Below are positions 1 through 4,563 of a stretch of DNA of 5,506 nt, one piece after another. Each line of letters opens with the position of its first letter. Position 1 is the stretch's first letter. Source of the DNA: Myxococcales bacterium. Its GTDB lineage: Bacteria > Myxococcota_A > Polyangia > Nannocystales > Nannocystaceae. A program made the position numbers and the translations under genes. The notes under the pieces are model-generated. The model did not search any database. It saw nothing but the letters and a program-made list of their open reading frames with translations, and was not told the origin of the DNA. Location: assembly GCA_020431135.1 (NCBI GenBank), contig JAGQIT010000662.1:1-5506 (forward strand), given 5' to 3'.

Positions 1-2
1 AC

Positions 3-572
3 GGCCTCCTCGACGTCTTCCTCGGGCTGATGCTGGCGACCATGCCGCTCTACGCGGTCTTCGATCGCCTCTTCGGCGAGGGGCCCGAGACCACGCTGCT
101 CTACGCGGCGTTCAACACGGCCCTCGTCGTCGCCCTCGTCGTCGCCCGTCGCCTGCTGGTGCGGCCGCGCCTCGGCGTCGCCACGCCGAACGCCCGCCGC
201 CGCCGCCGGATCGGCTGGAGCCGCCTCGCCCTCGGCGGCTCGGTGCTCCTCGGCCTCCTCGCCTGGGGGATCTTCGCCGCCGACCGCGGCGACGGCCTCC
301 TCGCGTTCATGCCCTTCGTCTGGCTCGTCAACTGCGTGGTCGTCTTCGGGGCGATGGCCCACTTCCTCGACGTCCCGCGCTTCTTCGCCTACGGCTTCCT
401 CTTCGGTGTGCCGCTCGCCGTCGACGCGATCGTCCGCCAGGCCGAGCTCGGGCCGCTGCCGCTCGCCGTCACCTTCGTGCTCCCCGGGCTCGTCATCGTC
501 GGCGTCGGCGCGGTCAAGCTCGCCCGCTTCCTCGCCGCCTACCCGCCCCGCGAGGTCGAGGATGGCGCCTAA
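3..572 (+). CDS. Polytopic membrane protein of unknown function, 5'-partial
   Basis: I do not recognise this family. The reading frame is open to the left edge, and the codons before the first ATG (position 30) read as a hydrophobic stretch (GLLDVFLGL) that continues into MLATMPLYAVF. The true start is therefore probably outside the window, and ATG 30 would cut a membrane helix. Counting from the ATG at 30, hydrophobic segments lie at about residues 22-39, 66-84, 90-112, 117-135 and 144-168, in addition to the N-terminal one, giving about six helices. A basic cluster (five Arg, residues 56-60) between the first two suggests a cytoplasmic loop by the positive-inside rule. The C-terminus is short and charged (PPREVEDGA). 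Its end overlaps the winged-helix gene by 11 nt, so the two are very probably co-translated. A membrane partner beside a small winged-helix regulator suggests a shared role, but the substrate or signal cannot be read from the sequence. Confidence 0.75.
   Translation, partial: GLLDVFLGLMLATMPLYAVFDRLFGEGPETTLLYAAFNTALVVALVVARRLLVRPRLGVATPNARRRRRIGWSRLALGGSVLLGLLAWGIFAADRGDGLLAFMPFVWLVNCVVVFGAMAHFLDVPRFFAYGFLFGVPLAVDAIVRQAELGPLPLAVTFVLPGLVIVGVGAVKLARFLAAYPPREVEDGA
552..555 (+). promoter_or_regulatory. Ribosome binding site (GAGG) for the winged-helix gene
   Basis: GAGG lies 6 nt before the ATG at 562, inside the last codons of the upstream membrane protein gene. It supports ATG 562 as the start and coupling of the two genes. 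A second GAGG (558-561) abuts the ATG and is too close to serve. Confidence 0.6.
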
Positions 573-894
573 GCCGAAGCCCAGGTCCAAGCCTCGGAAG
601 GGCGGGCCCCTCGGGGTCGATCGCCTGATCCACGCCCCCGCGCGCCTGGCGATCATGACCAACCTCTACGTCGTCGACGACGCCGACGCGACCTGGCTCT
701 TGCAGCAGACCGGCCTGACCTGGGGGAACCTCGCCACCCACCTCGGCAAGCTCGAGGAGGCGGGCTACGTGACGGTGACCAAGGGCTACCGCGGCCGCAA
801 GCCGCGGACGAAGCTGGCCCTCACCCAGGCGGGGCGCGACGCCCTCCTCGCCTATCGCGCGAGCATCCTCGACGCCCTCGATCTCGGCGAGTAG
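562..894 (+). CDS. Small winged-helix DNA-binding protein (MarR-like, HTH_34 type)
   Basis: This 110-residue protein is a likely transcription regulator. The first 14 residues are a Lys/Arg/Pro tail (KPKPRSKPRK). A winged helix-turn-helix follows: helix 1 at about 18-36 (LIHAPARLAIMTNLY), a short helix at 43-50, a recognition helix at about 53-67 (TWGNLATHLGKLEEAGYV), a beta wing at 69-88 containing KGYRGRKPRTKLALT, and a C-terminal helix at 89-105 that may dimerise. The sequence L-x-H-x-x-R at the start and the LxxLExxGYV pattern are typical of the HTH_34 winged-helix family, assigned from memory. The length is normal for that family, and no ligand domain is present. The start is supported by GAGG 6 nt upstream. 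Its target could be its own operon with the membrane protein, but no operator is visible because the promoter is outside the window. The longer open frame starting further upstream overlaps the membrane gene and is not credible. Confidence 0.85.
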   Translation: MAPKPKPRSKPRKGGPLGVDRLIHAPARLAIMTNLYVVDDADATWLLQQTGLTWGNLATHLGKLEEAGYVTVTKGYRGRKPRTKLALTQAGRDALLAYRASILDALDLGE

Positions 895-899
895 TCGAC

Positions 900-1991
900 T
901 CAGGCCGGCGCCGCCTCGTCGGCCTCGCCGCGGCCGCCGTCGTCGTGGAGCCACGCGCAGGTCGCCCGCATCGTCGCCCGCAGGACGACGAGCACGGGGC
1001 TCGCAAGGAGCAGGCCGATCGCCCCGCCGAGCGTGCCCATCAGGACCTGGGCGAAGATCGTCACGGCCGGCGGCATCGACACGGCGTGGCGCTCGATCAG
1101 CGGCGTGATCAGGTTGCCCTCGAGGAACTGGACGACGGCGAAGACGATGACGACGCCGCCAGCGGTCGCCGGACCCTGCATCAGGCCGAGGAGGAGCGGC
1201 AAGATCGCCCCGAGCACCGGCCCGAGGAAGGGGACGAACGAGAGGAGCCCGGCGAGGAGCCCGAGGGTCAGCGCGAGGGGGATCCCGGCGATCCAGAGGC
1301 CTACGCCGGTGAGCACGCCGACGGCGCACATCGCCGCGAAGCGCCCGAGGAGCCAGCGCCGCAGGCCGTAGACCGAGCGCTGGAGGATCTCGTCGGCGAC
1401 GTCGCGCTGCGCGGGCGGCAGCAGCCCGACCGCGCCGCGCCGGTAGACCTCGGGGGCCGTGGCCCCGAAGACGCCGATGACCATGACCATGGCGACGTTG
1501 CCGAGCACGCCGAAGGCGCGGCTGAAGGCGCCGACGGTCCCGGTGAGGACGGCGTTGGCGTCGGGGCTGAGGGCCTCGGGCCCGCCGAGGCTGGCGATGA
1601 GCGACTCGGCGCCGGGGATCGCGAGGATCCACGACTCTACCTGCGCGTAGGCCTCGGGCAGGCGCTCCTTCAGGGCCTCGACCTGATCGGCGACGGAGGG
1701 GCCGAGGAGCGCCCCGAGGCCCGCGACGATCCCGAGGATCAGGCCGATCGTCAGGCCGAGGGCGACGCGCCGCGAGACCCGCGGGATTCGAGCGATGATC
1801 CGCGCGCAGCCGTCGAGGAGCACCGCGAGGAGGATCCCGGCGAAGCCGTAGAGGAGGACGCCGCTGGTCCGCCAGAGCACGGCCCCGAAGGCGACGAAGA
1901 GGACGACGAGCAGGCAGTAGCTGGCGAAGCGCCGCAGGCTCGGGCCGCTGCGCGCGGGGCCTCGCCGGAGCTCAGGACGCGTGCCGTGCAT
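900..1991 (-). CDS. AI-2E/PerM family transporter
   Basis: This 363-residue integral membrane protein belongs to the AI-2E transporter family (UPF0118; members include TqsA, YdiK and PerM). Members have been linked to autoinducer-2 export or sodium/proton antiport, but most are uncharacterised, so the substrate here is unknown. Hydrophobic segments lie at about residues 24-40, 46-63, 76-96, 160-178, 222-252, 254-271, 275-292 and 312-338. A long soluble segment at about 97-160 (VADQVEALKERLPEAYAQV) sits after the third helix, as usual in the family. Signature motifs are FVPFLGPVLGAILP (252-265) and GNLITPLIERHAVSMPP (292-308), followed by the LLLASPVLVVL helix. The length matches the family. 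ATG 1991 is preferred over an in-frame GTG at 2009, because GAGG lies 5 nt before the ATG and nothing comparable precedes the GTG. The C-terminus is acidic (GRGEADEAAPA). The gene converges on the winged-helix gene with 5 nt between stops and appears monocistronic. Confidence 0.9.
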   Translation of the reverse strand: MHGTRPELRRGPARSGPSLRRFASYCLLVVLFVAFGAVLWRTSGVLLYGFAGILLAVLLDGCARIIARIPRVSRRVALGLTIGLILGIVAGLGALLGPSVADQVEALKERLPEAYAQVESWILAIPGAESLIASLGGPEALSPDANAVLTGTVGAFSRAFGVLGNVAMVMVIGVFGATAPEVYRRGAVGLLPPAQRDVADEILQRSVYGLRRWLLGRFAAMCAVGVLTGVGLWIAGIPLALTLGLLAGLLSFVPFLGPVLGAILPLLLGLMQGPATAGGVVIVFAVVQFLEGNLITPLIERHAVSMPPAVTIFAQVLMGTLGGAIGLLLASPVLVVLRATMRATCAWLHDDGGRGEADEAAPA

Positions 1992-1996
1992 CGACG

Positions 1997-2000
1997 CCTC
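1997..2000 (-). promoter_or_regulatory. Ribosome binding site (GAGG) deciding the transporter start
   Basis: On the minus strand GAGG is followed by 5 nt and then ATG 1991, a normal spacing. This favours the ATG over the GTG at 2009. A possible -10 (TAAACC, plus-strand 2010-2015) lies just upstream and would place transcription start between the GTG and the ATG, but no -35 is visible. Confidence 0.5.
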
Positions 2001-2144
2001 AGCGCACACGGTTTACACCCCAACCGCCCGTCGGCTCCGTGCGGGCGCGGACGACAGCCGCGGCCGACGGGCCGCGCAAACGGCGGCCGCCGAGCAGCGC
2101 GCTGAGGATCGTCGTGTCTCTTGGTCGTCGCAGGTCCAGTCTCC

Positions 2145-2200
2145 CTTCGGGTCCGGTCGGGGGCGCGGGGCCACGGGCCTCTAGCGTCCCTGACCCGAAG
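2145..2200 (+). other. Multi-stem imperfect inverted repeat, possible structured RNA
   Basis: Three nested stems stack co-linearly. They are 2145-2153 with 2192-2200 (9 bp, perfect, CTTCGGGTC/GACCCGAAG), 2160-2165 with 2185-2190 (6 bp with one G-U), and 2167-2172 with 2176-2181 (6 bp with one G-U, loop ACG). That makes 21 pairs in 56 nt. The two G-U pairs become A-C mismatches on the minus strand, so folding is better as a plus-strand RNA. On the minus strand it would lie about 150 nt upstream of the transporter ATG. It matches no riboswitch or known RNA that I recognise. In DNA this GC-rich, chance folding is possible, although the 9-bp outer stem with A/T content is less likely by chance. 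Confidence 0.3.
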
Positions 2201-2427
2201 AGCATGTCTCTCCAGCTCAGGCCCGCGCCGGCACCCATCCAGACATAGGAGAGGTCGCGGCGAACGCAAGCCGGGGGCCCAGCACGACGCGACGTTGGCG
2301 TCTTCGAGCGAAACGCCGGGCGCCGTCAATGCGGGCGCGAAAGAGGCGCACTTCGTCTCGCAGACGCGAGTCCAGCGTCGAGGCTGCGGTCCCCTCCCCC
2401 CAACGACGGTTGTGCGCCGGACCAAGA

Positions 2428-2464
2428 CGAAGCTCGCCGCCGTGGGCGACGGCGGCGAGCTTCG
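2428..2464 (-). terminator. Intrinsic-type terminator of the peroxidase gene
   Basis: A perfect 16-bp stem (2428-2443 paired with 2449-2464; arms contain CGAAGCTCGCCGCC) closes a 5-nt loop. It starts 18 nt beyond the peroxidase stop codon. On the minus strand it is followed by TCTTGGTCC, a weak T-rich run, as is common in GC-rich genomes. No comparable T run follows on the plus strand, and only the minus-strand gene ends here. Confidence 0.75.
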
Positions 2465-2465
2465 G

Positions 2466-2481
2466 CGCGGCCGCGGCCGCG
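2466..2481. repeat. 16-bp perfect palindrome between stop codon and terminator
   Basis: The bases CGCGGCCGCGGCCGCG form a perfect self-complementary block made of two overlapping GCGGCCGC units. It sits directly between the peroxidase stop codon (2483-2485) and the terminator stem. It may add to RNA 3'-end structure or may be a GC-rich chance palindrome. Confidence 0.4.
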
Positions 2482-2482
2482 A

Positions 2483-3616
2483 CTAGCCCTGCGGCGCGTC
2501 GATCCCCGGGACCGACTGCTCGCCGATCACCTCGAGGTCGTTCGGGCACTTGAGGGTCTGGAGGAAGGCGACGAGCTGGTCGACCTCGGCGTCGGAGAGG
2601 CCGCGGTCGGCGAAGTTCTCGTCGAGGCCCTCGACCTTGCGGTCGCCGCCGGAGGCCATGTACTTCACCGCCTCGCGCAGGTCGCTGACGCTGCCGTCGT
2701 GGAAGTAGGGCGCGGTCTCGCCGACGCCGCGCAGGGTCGGCGTGCGGAACTTGAAGTTGTCGGCCTCGTTGCCCGAGACCTTGCCGTGGCCGATGTCACC
2801 GCCGTCGGCGACGGCGATGCCGACGTTGTGGAAGAGGCCGTCGCTGAGGCTCGGCCCGGCGTGGCAGGTGGCGCAGGCCGCCTTGCCGCGGAAGAGCTCC
2901 CAGCCGGCCTGGGCGTCGCCCTCGAGGGCGTTGTTGTCCCACGGCGAGTCGCCGCACAGGAGCGTGCGCTCGTAGGCCGAGATCGCCTGGGCGACGTGCT
3001 CGGGCGTGACGTCGTCGCCGTCGCCGAGGCCGAAGACCGCGCGGAAGTCGGCCCTGTACTCGTCGAGCGCGCCGATCTCCTTGGCCTTGGCCTCGACGCC
3101 GTCGCCGGCGCCCATGTTGCCGCCCTTCCAGGCGCCGATCATCTGCTTCTCGAGGGAGGGCGCGCGGCCGTCCCAGTAGAGCGCCGAGTGGTAGGCGACG
3201 TTCCAGATCGTCGGCGTGTTGCGGCTGAGCTCCTTGTCGCCGGCGCCGAGCGCCTTGGCCCGGCCGTCGGCGTTGCCGAGCTGGTTTTGGTGGCACGAGT
3301 AGCAGCTGCGCGAGCCGTCGCCGCTGAGGCGCTTGTCGAAGAAGAGCTTGTGGCCGAGGGCGACCTTGGCGGCGCTCATCGGGTTGTCGGCCGGGACCTC
3401 CGGCGCCTTGAGCCCCTTGGGGAGCGTCCACTCCCAGGCCGGCGCGGCGTCCTTCTTGTCGGCGTCGGCGTCCTTCGTGTCGGCGTCCGCGGTCTGGGCG
3501 GGCTTGTCCGCCTCGGTCTTATCGCCGCCCTTGGCCGCGTCCTTGTTGCAGCCGGCGAGGGCCGCAACCGAGACCAGGAGGAGCAGGGTCGGGGCGCGCT
3601 TGAGATGACGGAGCAT
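2483..3616 (-). CDS. Di-haem cytochrome c peroxidase / MauG-family lipoprotein
   Basis: The protein has 377 residues. A lipoprotein signal peptide (lipobox LAGC, Cys23) is followed by a Lys/Asp/Ala-rich linker (24-60) and a CCP_MauG module. Haem sites are CYSCH (105-109) and CATCH (248-252). Other family marks are the inter-haem Trp in WDGR (148-151), Gln158, and FRTPTLRGVGETAPYFHDGS (290-309). Met320 falls at the axial-ligand position (Met in peroxidases, Tyr in MauG). Known members reduce hydrogen peroxide in the periplasm with electrons from small cytochromes or cupredoxins. Ser/Asn rather than Asp after Cys23 suggests outer-membrane anchoring. Two classical residues seem absent. The distal His of the peroxidatic haem (GHG motif) reads GAG at 124-126. 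The catalytic Glu of the NPVEM motif is replaced within KGGNMG (164-169). Extra cysteines 221 and 357 could form a disulfide. The gene is monocistronic, with its own promoter and terminator. Peroxidase activity itself is inferred. Confidence 0.93.
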   Translation of the reverse strand: MLRHLKRAPTLLLLVSVAALAGCNKDAAKGGDKTEADKPAQTADADTKDADADKKDAAPAWEWTLPKGLKAPEVPADNPMSAAKVALGHKLFFDKRLSGDGSRSCYSCHQNQLGNADGRAKALGAGDKELSRNTPTIWNVAYHSALYWDGRAPSLEKQMIGAWKGGNMGAGDGVEAKAKEIGALDEYRADFRAVFGLGDGDDVTPEHVAQAISAYERTLLCGDSPWDNNALEGDAQAGWELFRGKAACATCHAGPSLSDGLFHNVGIAVADGGDIGHGKVSGNEADNFKFRTPTLRGVGETAPYFHDGSVSDLREAVKYMASGGDRKVEGLDENFADRGLSDAEVDQLVAFLQTLKCPNDLEVIGEQSVPGIDAPQG

Positions 3617-3622
3617 GGGCGA

Positions 3623-3652
3623 AACCTACAGGAGCCGCCGCCCCAGCGCCAA
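3623..3652 (-). promoter_or_regulatory. Peroxidase promoter, probably giving a leaderless mRNA
   Basis: On the minus strand a -35-like TTGGCG (plus-strand 3647-3652) and a -10-like TAGGTT (3623-3628) are 18 bp apart. Only six bases (TCGCCC) separate the -10 from the peroxidase ATG, so transcription should begin at or next to the A of the ATG. No good Shine-Dalgarno exists; the only AGG is part of the -10. Confidence 0.5.
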
Positions 3653-3657
3653 TTCAT

Positions 3658-3675
3658 GCGGCGGGCGCCCGCCGC
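3658..3675. promoter_or_regulatory. 18-bp perfect palindrome in the divergent promoter region, possible operator
   Basis: The bases GCGGCGGGCGCCCGCCGC are perfectly self-complementary and lie near the middle of the 115-bp divergent region. The centre is about 50 bp upstream of the peroxidase ATG, just beyond its -35, and about 65 bp upstream of the methyltransferase ATG. These are plausible activator positions if both transcripts are leaderless. The sequence is all G/C, so chance or a purely structural role cannot be excluded. Confidence 0.35.
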
Positions 3676-3719
3676 CTCGGCCCTGCCCCCCGGCCCCGCC
3701 GAGGTCGCCGGCGATCGGG

Positions 3720-3725
3720 TAAGCT
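3720..3725 (+). promoter_or_regulatory. -10 hexamer TAAGCT six bases before the methyltransferase ATG
   Basis: TAAGCT fits the TANNNT pattern and is followed by CGGCCC and then ATG 3732, the geometry known from leaderless bacterial genes. No Shine-Dalgarno precedes the ATG, and I see no convincing -35. The arrangement mirrors the peroxidase promoter on the other strand. Confidence 0.4.
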
Positions 3726-3731
3726 CGGCCC

Positions 3732-4496
3732 ATGGCGACCCCGCGGCTATCCCCGGCGCAGGAGCGGGCCCTCCTCGCCGACTACCGCCGCCGCCTCGAG
3801 GCCTGCGTCCCGTGGTCCGAGGTGACGGCCTGGGCCCCCGAGCTCAACGTCCAGGCGGCGACCTACGACGTCGCCCCGCCCTTCGCCGACGTCCTGATGT
3901 CGGACGCGCCGGTCGATGACCTCCGACCGACGGAGCACGTCGACTCGCCGCGCGGCACCTTCCGCTACTGCCACCGCCTGCACCCGCGCGGCCGCCCGCT
4001 CCTCACCTGGTGGGGGCGCCAGACCGGGACGGTGATCTTCGACCGCGACGTCGCGATCCCGGCGCTCTTCCAGGCCCGCGCCGACGCCGGCTCCGGCGGC
4101 GGGCCGCGCTTCCCCGGCTCGCCGTGGATGTCGCTGACGCCGGCGGAGTTCCTGACCCTTGAGCCAGGCACGCGCATTGCCAAGGGACGCGTCGTCATCG
4201 CGGGCCTCGGCCTCGGCCACCAGCTCGTCGCCGTCAGCCGCCGCTTCCAGGTCAAGAAGCTCACCCTCGTCGAGCGCTCGCGCGAGCTCGTCGAGTGGCT
4301 GATGCCCGCCCTCGCCCCGCGCCTGCGCAAGCCGGTCGAGGTCATCGTCGACGACGCCTACGCGGCGCTCCCCAAGCTCAAGGCCGACGTCGCCCTCGTC
4401 GACATCTTCCCGCGCTACGGCGAGGCCGGGCCGGCGATGGCCGAGCTGCGCCGGCGCTGCCGCGGGATCAAGCGGATGTGGGGCTGGGGGGAGTAG
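3732..4496 (+). CDS. SAM-binding Rossmann protein, spermidine-synthase/methyltransferase-like
   Basis: The 254-residue protein has a novel-looking N-terminal half (1-150). This half contains a TFRYCHRLHPRGRPLLTWWGRQTGTVIFD segment whose pattern I do not recognise (aromatic-rich, residues 76-104). The C-terminal half is a class I methyltransferase fold. VVIAGLGLGHQL (154-165) is the glycine-rich SAM loop, Glu181 in LTLVERS is the ribose-binding acid at the end of strand 2, VDDAY (206-210) is the adenine-contacting acid, and ADVALVDIFP (218-227) is strand 4. This layout resembles spermidine synthase-like proteins more than DNA or protein methylases. The chain stops about 27 residues after strand 4, so the usual final beta-hairpin seems missing. 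It has no signal peptide and no membrane segments, so it should be cytoplasmic. Substrate and reaction are unknown. It is divergent from the peroxidase and 67 bp upstream of the Cys-rich lipoprotein. Confidence 0.75.
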   Translation: MATPRLSPAQERALLADYRRRLEACVPWSEVTAWAPELNVQAATYDVAPPFADVLMSDAPVDDLRPTEHVDSPRGTFRYCHRLHPRGRPLLTWWGRQTGTVIFDRDVAIPALFQARADAGSGGGPRFPGSPWMSLTPAEFLTLEPGTRIAKGRVVIAGLGLGHQLVAVSRRFQVKKLTLVERSRELVEWLMPALAPRLRKPVEVIVDDAYAALPKLKADVALVDIFPRYGEAGPAMAELRRRCRGIKRMWGWGE

Positions 4497-4546
4497 CGCG
4501 CGGATGCGCCCGGCGTCGCCGCGGCGATGCCCGTTCGATCCCGGAG

Positions 4547-4552
4547 TATCCT
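4547..4552 (+). promoter_or_regulatory. Candidate -10 (TATCCT) upstream of the Cys-rich lipoprotein
   Basis: TATCCT fits TANNNT and lies 11 nt before ATG 4564, which would give a leader of only a few bases. It is one of few A/T-rich hexamers in the 67-bp gap after the methyltransferase. No -35 is visible, so read-through from upstream is equally possible. Confidence 0.3.
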
Positions 4553-4563
4553 CGGGACACGCG

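Larger units (their letters stand above)
1992..2427. other. Gene-free stretch between the transporter and the peroxidase terminator
   Basis: I find no credible gene here. Open frames exist on both strands, but they have Arg/Pro-rich, low-complexity translations and no recognisable domains, start signals or neighbours. Composition is slightly less GC-skewed than in the genes. It should contain the transporter promoter near its left end, and it holds a multi-stem inverted repeat at 2145-2200, described separately. From about 2205 to 2427 I see nothing beyond small chance hairpins, such as CTCGC/GCGAG around 2357-2370. Confidence 0.6.

Noticed and set aside
514..1632. Minus-strand open frame of 372 codons in another frame of the transporter region
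   Set aside because: It is an Arg-rich, low-complexity frame overlapping both the winged-helix gene and the transporter.
1992..2009. GTG start for the transporter, 6 codons upstream of the ATG
   Set aside because: The GAGG site and possible -10 hexamer both fit ATG 1991 better; a real start at the GTG is not excluded.
945..2105. Long plus-strand open frame of 386 codons opposite the transporter
   Set aside because: The translation is a monotonous Glu/Asp/Arg/Gly/Pro mix with no domain. It is the mirror of a clear membrane protein gene and is expected in GC-rich DNA, where antisense frames stay open.
2280..2427. Possible small gene or tRNA in the right part of the intergenic stretch
   Set aside because: There is no cloverleaf, no CCA-type end, no start with a ribosome binding site, and only short hairpins.
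2483..3616. Assignment of the di-haem protein as true MauG
   Set aside because: The MauG axial Tyr position appears to be Met320, and no methylamine dehydrogenase genes are nearby.
2699..3919. Long plus-strand open frame of 406 codons across the peroxidase gene
   Set aside because: It is antisense to a gene with two haem motifs and a signal peptide, crosses the divergent promoter and overlaps the methyltransferase; its translation is Val/Ala/Gly/Arg repeats.
4504..4563. Upstream ATG start for the Cys-rich lipoprotein
   Set aside because: It would add 20 residues rich in Pro, Arg and Cys before an otherwise normal signal peptide, and has no ribosome binding site.
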